Source: Actinoalloteichus caeruleus DSM 43889
GTDB lineage: Bacteria > Actinomycetota > Actinomycetes > Mycobacteriales > Pseudonocardiaceae
Reading direction: 5' to 3'
DNA: 64,000 nucleotides
Assembly (NCBI RefSeq): GCF_000429185.2
Contig: NZ_AUBJ02000001.1
Location: 5,084,001 to 5,148,000 of the forward strand
A program made the position numbers and the translations under genes. Positions within the stretch are counted from its first letter, which is position 1. Every line of letters starts with the position of its first letter. Below are positions 53,826-62,158 of this stretch, in pieces. The notes under the pieces were generated by a model, which was not told the DNA's origin, ran no database searches, and saw nothing but the letters and a program-made list of their open reading frames with translations.

Positions 53826-53982
53826 GACGCGCGAACGGCCGCCGACCAGAGCGAGGAATCCACGGTCACTTCCCGGAACGTCAGCTCTGAACTTCCAGGA
53901 TGGCCTCATCGCGTTCAGCGGGTAGGCTCGGAGAATCCTGGTGTCTCACCTCGAGCACGGTTTCGTGAAGGTTCAGCCGAGC

Positions 53983-54192
53983 TCAGAAGCGGCCAACTTT
54001 GACCGCGTTGAGGAAGGTGGTGAGGGTGGCGTTGTCGAGGCGTAGGGTTCCGCCGTCGCGGTTCTTGGTGTCGCGGATGCCGGCCACTTCGGTGCCGGAC
54101 GCCTCGCGTGAGCGCCCGATCTCAACGCACTGCCCGTTGTCGTTGCTACGGGAGGATGTGCGCCAAGAAAATCCTGCCTCGGCGGTTACCAT
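53983..54192 (-). CDS. DUF397 domain protein
   Basis: A 69-residue protein with the DUF397 pattern FSWRTSSRSNDNGQCVEIG, VAGIRDTKNRDGGTLRL and a C-terminal helix. Such proteins are regularly encoded next to XRE/DUF5753 regulators (BldB/WhiJ-like systems in Streptomyces). It overlaps the regulator gene by 7 bp. It may act as toxin-like or co-regulator partner. Confidence 0.9.
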   Translation of the reverse strand: MVTAEAGFSWRTSSRSNDNGQCVEIGRSREASGTEVAGIRDTKNRDGGTLRLDNATLTTFLNAVKVGRF

Positions 54193-55067
54193 CGTGCTCC
54201 CCCAACCTCGTCAGTTGTGATCTCCGCTGCTACGGCTCGAATCAAACGTACGGACTCCGTGCTGTTCAGCGCGAAGTCTCGTAGACGCTCGAACGTGATC
54301 TTACACCGCTCAACGTCCTCTGGTTCCTGGATGAAGATCCCGCGAATCAAGGTATCGAGGAAGACCGTGGGCGTCGTGTGTTCGCCGTGGTGCAAGATCG
54401 CGAAGGTTGACCCGAAGGACGGGTGCGCTCCGGCTGAGGCGGGTAGCACCTGCAGGGTGATGTTGGGGCGTTCGGCGGAGGCGGCAAGGTGGTGTAGCTG
54501 CCTGCGCATCACCTGACTTCCGCCGATCACACTGCGCAGAGCTAGTTCGTGCACCACGGCGTGCAGGAGGAGGGGCTTGTCGGAGTGAAGTCGGGCTTGT
54601 CTCCGTACACGAACCTCCGTTCGGTGTGCGACGGCGATGTCGTCATCGGGAACGCCACAGTCCCAACCGGCGGCTACGGCAGCGGCGTATTCGGCGGTTT
54701 GGAGTAATCCAGGGATGAGGACCGCCTCGAAGTTCTCGAGTTTGCTCGCCTCTGACTCGAGCTCGATGAAGTCCTGGAGTTCCCCGGTGATGGTGTCCTC
54801 GAGATAGGCCCGCGCCCAGTCATCGCGACGGTGGTGTGAGGCCAGGGCCGCGTACTCGTCCCGTTCGGGTGTGGGGATGTCGTAGATCGTCGCCAGGACG
54901 ATCACTTCCGCCGGGCCAGGGATCGTCTCGGCTCGTTCCAGGCGGGACAGCTTGGATCGGGACCATCCCAGGCGGCTGGTGACGTCGTCGAGCACCATGC
55001 CCGCGTCCGCCCGCCACTGTCGGAGTGTGCGGGCCACGAGGCGTTGCCGAACGGTCGGATCGCTCAA
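54186..55067 (-). CDS. XRE-family regulator with DUF5753 domain
   Basis: A 293-residue regulator: N-terminal Cro/C1 HTH (LRQWRADAGMVLDDVTSRLG, SRSKLSRLERAETIPGPAEV) and from about residue 100 the DUF5753 sensor region (LENFEAVLIPGLLQTAEYAA, RRQARLHSDKPLLLHAVVHE, NITLQVLPASAGAHPSFGS, VFLDTLIRGIFI). WhiJ-like proteins of this type pair with DUF397 genes and act in development or antibiotic control. A 13-bp inverted repeat lies 74 bp upstream. Base composition is somewhat lower in GC than the metabolic genes. Confidence 0.9.
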   Translation of the reverse strand: MSDPTVRQRLVARTLRQWRADAGMVLDDVTSRLGWSRSKLSRLERAETIPGPAEVIVLATIYDIPTPERDEYAALASHHRRDDWARAYLEDTITGELQDFIELESEASKLENFEAVLIPGLLQTAEYAAAVAAGWDCGVPDDDIAVAHRTEVRVRRQARLHSDKPLLLHAVVHELALRSVIGGSQVMRRQLHHLAASAERPNITLQVLPASAGAHPSFGSTFAILHHGEHTTPTVFLDTLIRGIFIQEPEDVERCKITFERLRDFALNSTESVRLIRAVAAEITTDEVGGARW

Positions 55068-55140
55068 CGGGTACCTCCATCGCTTCGCGTGTCAGCGTAG
55101 TGACGCTCCGAATTGGACGATCGATCGCCACTTCGAGTGG

Positions 55141-55188
55141 AATGCAACTTCTCATGGGTACCGAAGCTTGTTGGCGAGAAGTTGCATT
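55141..55188. promoter_or_regulatory. 13-bp perfect inverted repeat upstream of the XRE gene
   Basis: AATGCAACTTCTC (55141-55153) and GAGAAGTTGCATT (55176-55188) are exact reverse complements separated by 22 bp. It lies between the XRE gene and the rightward small gene, in a local AT-richer stretch, and is a good candidate operator for the XRE/DUF5753 protein. Confidence 0.55.
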
Positions 55189-55245
55189 ACCTAGGGTGGT
55201 TGCGTAACAGCGTATCGCAACCCTGGGTAGGGGTGCGCAGAAGAA

Positions 55246-55278
55246 GGGGCCGGGCTAACTGGCAGGCCGCCCGGCCCC
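55246..55278 (+). terminator. GC-rich hairpin ahead of a small gene
   Basis: GGGGCCGGGC (55246-55255) and GCCCGGCCCC (55269-55278) form a perfect 10-bp stem with a 13-base loop, ending 5 bp before the GAGAGG ribosome binding site of the gene at 55302. It could be an attenuator or terminator. Confidence 0.4.
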
Positions 55279-55301
55279 TCGTGACGAGAGGAACCGACGC
55301 A

Positions 55302-55604
55302 ATGCCCGTCGATCCCATCCCGGTAGCCATGCTACTGGCCGTAATCGCCGTACTCGTCGCCGTGTGCAGGCAGTCGCGACGCCGCCGATCGCGCTTCGTC
55401 CGCGCCCTGGTGACGAGCGGCGGAGTCCGGTTCGTCGTCGAGATAGCCGGCATCGAGGCGAACCCGCCCGACCGTTCCGCCCGGGTCTTCGAGGCGCGTG
55501 CGTCGTGCGCCCGTCGGCCCGCGCCGGTGCGCACGGCGCCCAGGGGGCGTCGCCGGTGGGGGTGGGGGAGCCGGCGCGTCGGGCGGTGCTCGGCTACTCG
55601 GTGA
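55302..55604 (+). CDS. Small single-span membrane protein, unknown function
   Basis: A 100-residue protein with one N-terminal membrane helix (VAMLLAVIAVLVAVC), an Arg cluster (RQSRRRRSRF) indicating a cytoplasmic C-terminus, and a basic low-complexity tail. ATG at 55302 with GAGAGGAA upstream. Product of the gene to the right of the inverted repeat 55141-55188, so possibly under the XRE regulator. No homologue recognised. Confidence 0.5.
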   Translation: MPVDPIPVAMLLAVIAVLVAVCRQSRRRRSRFVRALVTSGGVRFVVEIAGIEANPPDRSARVFEARASCARRPAPVRTAPRGRRRWGWGSRRVGRCSATR

Positions 55605-55782
55605 GTCACGCCGCCACCGGCCACGGGGAGCGGCAGCCCGCGCGTTCTCGGCTGCCCGAGCGGGAGGGGCGGCATCACTGGCGATGCCGGGAGGCCCCGG
55701 ACGTCCCGGCATCGCGGACGGGGTGGGAAACCGTGCTCAGCGGAGTCCTCCCGTTGCCACCCCTGTCGAACGGTCGTGCCTC

Positions 55783-56067
55783 ATGACGGTGTTGAGCATG
55801 ACGGTGGGTGCCGCGATCGCCCTGGCCGCCCTCGGGCTCGTCGAGTGGGTCGATCGCGCCATCGTTCCCCGCCTGGCGATGGCCTGCCGAGTTCGGCGGG
55901 CCCGGCGAACCACCCGGGAGGCCCGGAGCTGGGCGGTGACCAGTGGCGCGGCCCGGGAGCATTCCCGACGAGAAGCGCGCCGATGCCGTGACCACGAACG
56001 GACGGCCCGCTGCGGAGGCCGGGACGTCGTGCCCGTCGGGGTGGTCAGGCCTCTCGTCCCGTCCTGA
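55783..56067 (+). CDS. Small hypothetical protein with one membrane segment
   Basis: A 94-residue open frame starting MTVLSMTVGAAIALAALGLV, a plausible membrane segment, then a strongly basic Arg-rich remainder. There is no good ribosome binding site before the ATG at 55783. It resembles the gene at 55302 in layout (membrane helix plus Arg-rich tail). Doubtful gene. Confidence 0.35.
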   Translation: MTVLSMTVGAAIALAALGLVEWVDRAIVPRLAMACRVRRARRTTREARSWAVTSGAAREHSRREARRCRDHERTARCGGRDVVPVGVVRPLVPS

Positions 56068-56515
56068 TCAGCACCTCCGCACGTCCACATCCCGACCACG
56101 TCCACATCCCGACCCGGTCGTCCGGGCGGTCGAGCTCCGACACCCTCCTCCCCGGTCGTGAGCTCCCGCCCGGGCGGCCCTTCCCCAAATCCCCGAACGC
56201 CCTCCCGGAGGCCGCCGTGATCGTGCCCGCCCTCGCCCGGTTCCGCGTCCGCTCCGCCCCTACCGCCTTACCCCTCGCCGTCGTCGACACCGCCCCCGGT
56301 CGGCGATCGCCGCTGGGCGCTCGACCGCCGGCGGAAACGCCCATCCCCTGTCGATCGGCTGTCGACACCGTCGACCCGGCCGACACCAGGGGCGGATTCG
56401 CGAAGTACGGACTCGTCCGAGTGATCGCGACTGGCCGGGGCGGGGGCATCCCGCCGCGAGCCGGTGCCGCATCCCGGGAGCCGGGTCCGCCCCCACGTGT
56501 GCGAGGAGAACCGGA
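56068..56515. other. 448-bp region with a 17-bp tandem repeat and no clear gene
   Basis: CACGTCCACATCCCGAC occurs twice in exact tandem (56080-56096 and 56097-56113). An open frame from GTG 56217, with GGAGG upstream, runs into the next gene but is low-complexity and overlaps it by 64 bp; I do not call it a gene. Confidence 0.4.
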
Positions 56516-56869
56516 GTGGAGAACACGGCACGGCAGGCGATCGCGGTGGTACCGGAGCTGGCGGCGGTGTACGCCCTGACCCGCCGGGGCTGGCGTTGGG
56601 TGTCCCTGACCCGGGGGCCGGGGGCGCTGGTGGGGTACTTCGAGTGGCCCGGCTGTTCCACGGTGGACTGGTGCGTCATCCGGGGCGCGAGCGAGGTCGA
56701 GGCGGTGCGGGTCTGCTACGGCGAGTGGGTGGTCTGGTGCCGGGACGGCCGGGTGGGGCCGGTGGCCGAGGAACTCGGCGCGCTGCCGCCTCCTGACGAC
56801 CCGGCCGCGCCTCGCCTGATCACCGGCCGCAGGTGGCGACCCCCGCCGCCGCTGCGCCCACGGGGGTGA
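56516..56869 (+). CDS. Hypothetical protein
   Basis: A 117-residue protein: Ala/Val-rich start (ARQAIAVVPELAAVYALTRR), a Trp- and Cys-rich core with alternating hydrophobic residues (GWRWVSLTRGPGALVGYFEW, STVDWCVIRGASEVEAVRVC, YGEWVVWCRDG) and a Pro/Arg-rich end. It looks like a small beta-rich actinobacterial protein; no family was recognised. GTG start with GGAGA 6 bases upstream. Confidence 0.55.
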   Translation: MENTARQAIAVVPELAAVYALTRRGWRWVSLTRGPGALVGYFEWPGCSTVDWCVIRGASEVEAVRVCYGEWVVWCRDGRVGPVAEELGALPPPDDPAAPRLITGRRWRPPPPLRPRG

Positions 56870-57195
56870 GCGCGAGTTCGTGCCGGTCGCCGCTGTGCCC
56901 CCTGGCCGTGCGGGTGGCACGTGCCCGCGCTGAGGAGGTCCTTGGCCGAGGCCGCGGTGCGCCCGCCGGCCAGACGTCGGAGTGACGCCCGCTCCTGGGA
57001 CGGCAGCGGGGAGAGGTCCGTCGGTGATCAGGTGAGGTGTTCCAGTCGTGCGGAGGTGACCGGCATGGGGACCACGCTGTCCGCTCCCGCCCGCTGGCCC
57101 GACCTCCGACCACCGACCCGCGGGAGCGGCCTCGGCTGTGGTGGGTGGGCCGCGTCCTGGCCCTGGGTGTCGAGAACTGACCAGCTGGTGCATAC
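56870..57195. other. 326-bp region without a recognised gene
   Basis: No convincing gene on either strand. The right end carries the promoter of the TetR operon, with a -10-like CATACT at 57191-57196. Confidence 0.5.
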
Positions 57196-57215
57196 TTCTG
57201 ACCGTGGGGTCAGAA
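57196..57215. promoter_or_regulatory. 20-bp palindrome over the start of the tetR gene
   Basis: TTCTGACC and GGTCAGAA are exact reverse complements separated by GTGG. The palindrome overlaps the end of the -10-like CATACT and contains the GTG start codon (57204) in its centre, so binding of the TetR protein would block its own transcription start. The GTG lies 7 bases after the -10, indicating a leaderless mRNA. Confidence 0.6.
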
Positions 57216-57866
57216 AAAAGTCTCAGGAGTCAGAAGGAGCGGACCTTCATCGAGGAGGCCAGGCGGGCGCAGATCGTCACCTGCGCCATCGAGGTGATCT
57301 CCGAGTTCGGGTACCGGAAGGCGTCACTGGTGCGGATCGCCGAACGCGCCGGCGTGTCGAAGGGGGTGATCCTCTACCACTTCACCGGGAAGGGAGAGGT
57401 GATCGAGACCGCGCTCGGCCAGATCTACGCGGCCCTCGGCGCCCGGTTCGAGCAGGAACTCGCCGACCACCCCGACGTCCGGTCCACCCTCGCCGCCTAC
57501 ATCCGCGCCCTCGTCGGGTACATGCGCGACAACCCCACCCACGTGCGGGTGATCGCCGAGGCCGCGACGTACGACGGCGGCAGTGCCGAGGCGGGCGACT
57601 CCTTCGACCCCGGCGACGCGGGCGCGCGGTGGCGCTCCCTCGCGGACCTCCTCCGCGCCGGGCAGGCCGCCGGCGAGTTCCGCGACTTCGACGCCCGGGT
57701 CCTCGCCCAGGCCATCGGCGGCGCCATCGACGCCGTCATCGCCGGCTGGCTGGAGGAACCGGACACCGACCTCACCGAGGCCGGCGAGCAGCTCGTGACC
57801 ACCTTCGACCGAGCGCTGGTCGCCGTCCCACCCACCACCGACAGCGGGAGCACGCCATGCCAGTGA
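57204..57866 (+). CDS. TetR-family transcriptional regulator
   Basis: A 220-residue regulator with an N-terminal HTH (ARRAQIVTCAIEVISEFGYR, VRIAERAGVSKGVILYHF) and an all-helical ligand domain with conserved TetR_C-like ending. GTG at 57204 is chosen as a leaderless start; the protein begins with a Ser/Lys/Arg-rich tail. It overlaps the ABC ATPase gene by 10 bp and probably represses the exporter operon in response to its substrate. Confidence 0.88.
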   Translation: MGSEKSLRSQKERTFIEEARRAQIVTCAIEVISEFGYRKASLVRIAERAGVSKGVILYHFTGKGEVIETALGQIYAALGARFEQELADHPDVRSTLAAYIRALVGYMRDNPTHVRVIAEAATYDGGSAEAGDSFDPGDAGARWRSLADLLRAGQAAGEFRDFDARVLAQAIGGAIDAVIAGWLEEPDTDLTEAGEQLVTTFDRALVAVPPTTDSGSTPCQ

Positions 57867-58771
57867 TCGAAGTCGAGGGACTGCGCAAGACCTACCGCGA
57901 CCACGTCGCCGTCGACGACGTCTCGTTCAGCGTGGAGAGCGGGGAGATCTTCGGCATCCTCGGACCCAACGGGGCGGGGAAGACCACCACCGTCGAATGC
58001 CTCACCGGGCTGCGGAGGCGCGACGGCGGGCGGGTGAGCGTGTTCGGCCACGACCCGGACACCGATCGCGACGCGTTGCGCGAGACCGTCGGTGTCCAGC
58101 TGCAACACAGCGAACTCCAGCCGAAGATGACCGTGCGGGAGGCGCTTGGGCTCTACGCCTCCTTCTACGCCGATCCGGCCGACCCCGACGAGCTGATCGA
58201 CACCCTGGGCCTGCGGGACCGCGCCTCCGCCTACTGGGGGAAGCTTTCCGGGGGCCAGCGGCAGCGGGTCGCGATCGCCCTCGCGCTCGTCGGCAACCCC
58301 AGGCTCGCGGTGCTCGACGAGCTGACCACCGGGTTGGACCCGAAGTCCCGCCGGGACACCTGGGAGGTCGTCGAGCGGGTGCGGGACCGGGGGGTGACAG
58401 TCCTGCTCGTCACCCATTTCATGGCCGAGGCGCAGCACCTCTGCGACCGGATCGCCGTCATCGCCCGGGGCAGGGTAGCCGCACTGGACACCCCGGAGGG
58501 CCTGGCCTCGGCCGCCGGCTCGACCCAGCGCATGCGGTTCCACACCACCCAACCGGTGCCCGTCGAGGAGCTGCGGGCACTGCCGGTGGTCACCGAGGTC
58601 GTGGTCGACGGTGCGGCGGTGACGGTGCGGGGCGAGGGCGAGTTGGTCTTCGCCGTCTCCCAGCTGCTCGGGGCGGCCGGCGTGACCCCGTCCAACCTCC
58701 GCGTGGAACACGCGAGCCTGGACGACGCCTTCCTCGCGATCACCGGGCAGCTCACCGAGGAGGCGGCGTGA
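57857..58771 (+). CDS. ABC transporter ATP-binding protein (drug/lipid exporter type)
   Basis: A 304-residue ATPase: Walker A GPNGAGKTTT near residues 38-47, Q-loop VQLQHSE, signature KLSGGQRQRVAIAL, Walker B LAVLDELTTGLDPKSR (with Glu), switch His in LVTHFMAEA, and the C-terminal extension typical of DrrA/CcmA-like daunorubicin-type exporters. ATG at 57857 lies within the tetR stop region. Partner of the permease at 58768. Confidence 0.93.
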   Translation: MPVIEVEGLRKTYRDHVAVDDVSFSVESGEIFGILGPNGAGKTTTVECLTGLRRRDGGRVSVFGHDPDTDRDALRETVGVQLQHSELQPKMTVREALGLYASFYADPADPDELIDTLGLRDRASAYWGKLSGGQRQRVAIALALVGNPRLAVLDELTTGLDPKSRRDTWEVVERVRDRGVTVLLVTHFMAEAQHLCDRIAVIARGRVAALDTPEGLASAAGSTQRMRFHTTQPVPVEELRALPVVTEVVVDGAAVTVRGEGELVFAVSQLLGAAGVTPSNLRVEHASLDDAFLAITGQLTEEAA

Positions 58772-59523
58772 ACAGGGTGTTGCGGGCGACGGGTCGGATG
58801 ACCCGGATGGAACTGCGGCTGCTCCGCAGGGACTGGGCGCTGCTGTTCTTCGGGATCGGGTTCCCCGTCGTGCTGTTGCTGCTGTTCGCGAACCTGCCCG
58901 ACATGATGGACCCGATCCCCGGGCTGGACGGGCTCCGCGCCTTCGACGTCGTGATGGCCCCGATCGCGCTGAGCATCGCGCTGCTGATCATCTCGCTCCA
59001 GCTCATGCCGCAGCAGATCGTCACCGTGCGGGAGAGGGGGATTCTCCGCAGGTTGTCCACCACCCCGGCTCCCCGGGTCGGGCTGCTCGTGGCGAACTTC
59101 GCCATCGGCGCGTTGATCTCGGTCCTCGCGGTGGTGGCCGTCCTGGTCGGCGGCGCGCTCGTCCACGGCCTGGCGCCGCCGAGGTCGCTGCCGGCGTTCC
59201 TGCTGGTCTACCTGTGCGCGATGGTCACCACCCTGTCGATCACCATGCTCATCGCCGGGATCTCCAGGACGGCGAACATCGCCAACGGCATCGGCTCGAT
59301 CCTGCTGGTGCCGATGATGTTCCTCAGTGGAGCGATGGTCCCCCGCGAGGACCTGCCCGAACTGGTGCGCCAGATCGGCGATCTCACCCCGGTGGGTGCG
59401 GTCACGCAGGCCTTGCGGGCGAGTTGGGCGGGGGAGGCGCTGTCGCTCCAGCCCTTCCTGGTGATGGGGGTGACGGTGTTGCTGATCTGGCCGATCGCGA
59501 TCCGCTTCTTCCGCTGGGAGTGA
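58768..59523 (+). CDS. ABC-2 type transporter permease
   Basis: A 251-residue permease with six hydrophobic segments (LLFFGIGFPVVLLLLFANL, VVMAPIALSIALLIISLQLM, LLVANFAIGALISVLAVVAV, LLVYLCAMVTTLSITMLIAG, GIGSILLVPMMFLSGAMVP, VMGVTVLLIWPIAIRFF). The central ERGILRRLSTTPAPR is the usual ABC-2 coupling segment. GTG at 58768 overlaps the ATPase stop in a GTGA. Exports an unknown hydrophobic compound under TetR control. Confidence 0.92.
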   Translation: MNRVLRATGRMTRMELRLLRRDWALLFFGIGFPVVLLLLFANLPDMMDPIPGLDGLRAFDVVMAPIALSIALLIISLQLMPQQIVTVRERGILRRLSTTPAPRVGLLVANFAIGALISVLAVVAVLVGGALVHGLAPPRSLPAFLLVYLCAMVTTLSITMLIAGISRTANIANGIGSILLVPMMFLSGAMVPREDLPELVRQIGDLTPVGAVTQALRASWAGEALSLQPFLVMGVTVLLIWPIAIRFFRWE

Positions 59524-59658
59524 GCGGGGTGCCCCGGGGGTGGGCCGTCCGCCGTGCCGCCCCCGGCTGGGACGTGGCGGTGCCGGTTGGGGGACATTCT
59601 GGACGGGGATGTCATCCACGGCCGTTGATCGGCGCGGGCTCGGCGCCCCGCCGGCGGG

Positions 59659-60141
59659 TCACGCCCGACGGGCGTTCTCCGGCCAGATCACCACGACGGG
59701 GATCCCTCGTTGGCGGGCGGCGGCCACGACGTCCGCCGTGCCGCCCCGACCGTCGGACGGCTGGCCGTCCCACACGGCCACCAGCCGTTCGACGAGGTTC
59801 AACACCCGTTCGCTGGCCGCGACGTAGGCATCACGAGTCGACCTCTCGAACGGCATCACCTCGACATCGGTGGCCCTGTCGATCAGCGCGTCGAACTCGG
59901 CCGCGTTGTCGGGTCCGACCTTGCGTTCCCGGTAGTCCTCGGCGGGGAGCACCACGGTGGTGGTGCCGCCCAGGGCGAGCACCGCACGAGCGAAGATCTG
60001 GTCGGCGCCGCGGGCCAGGCAGGTCACGCCGACCAGCTCGCCGTCGCCCTCCGCCCGCAGGTGGTCCCGCAGGGCGGTCTCCACGAGGGAGACCGAGTCC
60101 GGGCTCAGGTTCGAATGGCCGGTGATGCCGATGCGTGCCAC
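59659..60141 (-). CDS. SLOG-like Rossmann-fold protein
   Basis: A 160-residue protein resembling the SLOG/LOG superfamily of nucleotide-binding Rossmann proteins: GITGHSNLSPDSV, a glycine/acid-rich turn LVGVTCLARGADQIFARAVL, TTTVVLPAEDYRERK and a final AARQRGIPVVVIWPENA strand. Members bind or hydrolyse nucleotide ligands and may act in signalling or defence, but standalone versions remain mostly uncharacterised. It stands alone between the exporter and the PadR gene. Confidence 0.7.
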   Translation of the reverse strand: MARIGITGHSNLSPDSVSLVETALRDHLRAEGDGELVGVTCLARGADQIFARAVLALGGTTTVVLPAEDYRERKVGPDNAAEFDALIDRATDVEVMPFERSTRDAYVAASERVLNLVERLVAVWDGQPSDGRGGTADVVAAARQRGIPVVVIWPENARRA

Positions 60142-60210
60142 GGTCGAGGTGGTCCCTTCGTGGTTGTGCGCCGGAAGGGCTGCGGCCTGGGGCTCTCGGG
60201 AAGCACCGCC

Positions 60211-60825
60211 TCACCCCCGTGGTTCGAAGCGGGCGGCGATGGCGTCGAGGTCCTCGCGGTTCCAGTCGAGGGCTCCGGTGCGCAGGTCCTCGGTCACCGC
60301 CTCCAGCCACCGCAGTTCCGCGAGGGCGGTGGCGCGCTGGTACTCGCCCTCCAGGAGCACGACCCGGGGGAGCGCCCCCGCCACCCGTGCCTCCTCGGCG
60401 TCCAGGTCCGCCAACGTGCGTCGGAGCGCCTCCGCCCGCCGTGCCAGCAGGGTGAGTGCCGCGTCCGGGGTGAGCAGGGGGAGGAAGGCGAGGGCCGCCG
60501 GGAACTCGGGGAACTCCCGTGCCGGGGTGGACAGCATCTCCCGCAACCATCCGTCGAGGGTGGCCGTGCCCTCGTCGGTGAGTTCGTAGACGGTGCGCTC
60601 CGGTCGGTCCCCGACCCGTTCGGTGTCGCGCACCTGGACCAGCTCGTCGCGGAGCAGGCGATCGAGCGTCTGGTACACGCTGTTGCGCTGCGCGACGTTG
60701 ACCACCTGGTCCTTCCTGCGCTCCCGGATGAGTTCCCGCAGGCGGTAGGCGTGCGTCGGGGCCTCGGCGAGCAGGGCGAGCAGGGCCATCGCCAGCGGTG
60801 ACCTTCGGGAGGGACGACCGGACAT
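60211..60825 (-). CDS. PadR-family transcriptional regulator
   Basis: A 204-residue regulator: PadR winged HTH (LAMALLALLAEAPTHAYRLR, RNSVYQTLDRLLRDELVQVR, RTVYELTDEGTATLDGWLRE) followed by a helical Vir_act_alpha_C-like dimerisation region. ATG at 60825 (GTG 60831 is an alternative). Divergent from the FAD monooxygenase gene, which it probably represses via the palindrome in the shared 75-bp gap. Confidence 0.9.
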   Translation of the reverse strand: MSGRPSRRSPLAMALLALLAEAPTHAYRLRELIRERRKDQVVNVAQRNSVYQTLDRLLRDELVQVRDTERVGDRPERTVYELTDEGTATLDGWLREMLSTPAREFPEFPAALAFLPLLTPDAALTLLARRAEALRRTLADLDAEEARVAGALPRVVLLEGEYQRATALAELRWLEAVTEDLRTGALDWNREDLDAIAARFEPRG

Positions 60826-60851
60826 GGGCACACCCTAGCCAGCTTGCGAGC

Positions 60852-60879
60852 ATAGTCATTTTATGTATAGTCATACTAT
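60852..60879. promoter_or_regulatory. Probable PadR operator
   Basis: ATAGTCAT occurs at 60852 and 60867, and the second copy lies in the palindrome ATAGTCATACTAT (60867-60879). This is an AT-rich island in GC-rich DNA between the divergent padR and monooxygenase genes, of the ATAC/GTAT type that PadR proteins favour. Confidence 0.55.
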
Positions 60880-60900
60880 GACCTCGGGGAGGGGATGACG

Positions 60901-62109
60901 ATGACGAGGGTGCTGGTGATCGGGGGAGGAATAGCGGGAACGGTCGCGGCGGTGGCGTTGCGCCGGGCTGGGCTGGATCCGGTCGTGTACGAGGGGTACG
61001 ACCGGACCGCCGACGGCGTGGGCGCCTACCTCGGCGTCGCCACCAACGGCCAGTCGGCCCTGGCCGAACTGGGCCTGTTGGAACGCGCGCTCGCCGCCGG
61101 GTTCGACACGCCACGGATGGCCTTCCGCACCGGTTCCGGCCGTTTCCTCGCCGAGCTCGCCCAGGGCGGGGCGCTGCCCGACGGCACCGTGACCAGGACG
61201 GTCCGCCGGTCCGACCTCTACCGGGCGTTGCGGGACGCGGCCCTCGACGAGGGGGTGCGCGTCGAGTACGGCCGCCGCCTGGTGGGCCTCACCGAACGCC
61301 CGGACGGGGTGACCGCGCGCTTCGCCGACGGGAGCGAGGCGACCGGCGACCTGCTGGTCGGCGCGGACGGGCTGCGGTCCCGGGTGCGCGGGGCGATCGA
61401 CCCTGGCGCGCCCTCGGGCCGGTACGTCGGCCTGCTCAACACGGGGGGCTTCGCGCCGGGAGTGCCGGTGGACGCCGAGCCGGGCGTGGCCAACATGGTC
61501 TTCGGGCGTCGCTGCTTCTTCGCCTACTACCGCCACCCCGACGGGGAGGTGTGGTGGTTCGCGAACCCGCCCCGCGCCCAGGAGGCCAGCCAGGAGGAGT
61601 TGGACGCGATCGACCCGACGTGGTGGCGGGCGCACCTCCTGGAGCTCGTCGCGCGCGACCGCACGCCCGCGGCCAGGATCATCGCCGCGACCGAGCGGAT
61701 CATGCCGCCCTGGAACACCTACGACCTGCCGTCCGTGCCGACCTGGCACACCGACCGCTGCGTGCTGGTCGGGGACTCGGCGCACGCCACCTCACCCTCC
61801 TCCGGGCAGGGCGCGTCACTGGCCATCGAGGACGCGTTGGTGCTGGCGAAGTGCCTGCGGGACGTGCCCGACCACCCCGCCGCGCTCGCCACCTACACGG
61901 CGTCGCGGCGGGACCGGGTGGAGCGGGTCGTCGCGCAGGGCAAGCGCAACGGGGACCAGAAGGCCCCCGGGCCGGTGGCGCGCGTGGTGCGGGATCTCGC
62001 GCTGCCCGTCGTCTTCCGGCGGATGGCCAGGGCCGAGGCCGTCGACCAGCGATGGCTCTACGAGTACCGGGTCGACTGGGAAGCCCCGATCACCGCCGCC
62101 GTCGGCTGA
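60901..62109 (+). CDS. FAD-dependent monooxygenase (PHBH-type)
   Basis: A 402-residue flavoprotein of the aromatic hydroxylase group: FAD-binding GGGIAGTVAAVALRRAG at the N-terminus, the DG fingerprint LLVGADGLRSRVRG, and GDSAHATSPSSGQGASLAIE (GD motif) near residues 287-306. It hydroxylates or oxidises an aromatic or polyketide-like compound; TetX-like drug inactivation is a possibility. ATG at 60901 is preferred over 60895 because of Shine-Dalgarno spacing (GGGGAGGGG). Controlled by the divergent PadR. Confidence 0.85.
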   Translation: MTRVLVIGGGIAGTVAAVALRRAGLDPVVYEGYDRTADGVGAYLGVATNGQSALAELGLLERALAAGFDTPRMAFRTGSGRFLAELAQGGALPDGTVTRTVRRSDLYRALRDAALDEGVRVEYGRRLVGLTERPDGVTARFADGSEATGDLLVGADGLRSRVRGAIDPGAPSGRYVGLLNTGGFAPGVPVDAEPGVANMVFGRRCFFAYYRHPDGEVWWFANPPRAQEASQEELDAIDPTWWRAHLLELVARDRTPAARIIAATERIMPPWNTYDLPSVPTWHTDRCVLVGDSAHATSPSSGQGASLAIEDALVLAKCLRDVPDHPAALATYTASRRDRVERVVAQGKRNGDQKAPGPVARVVRDLALPVVFRRMARAEAVDQRWLYEYRVDWEAPITAAVG

Positions 62110-62158
62110 GCAGGCGGCGAGGGCGGCCAAGGGGAGGACGGGGGCGGCTGGGACGCGC

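Noticed and set aside
56217-56579. A 120-residue open frame with a good ribosome binding site
   Set aside because: It overlaps the better-supported gene at 56516 by 64 bp and its translation is low-complexity.
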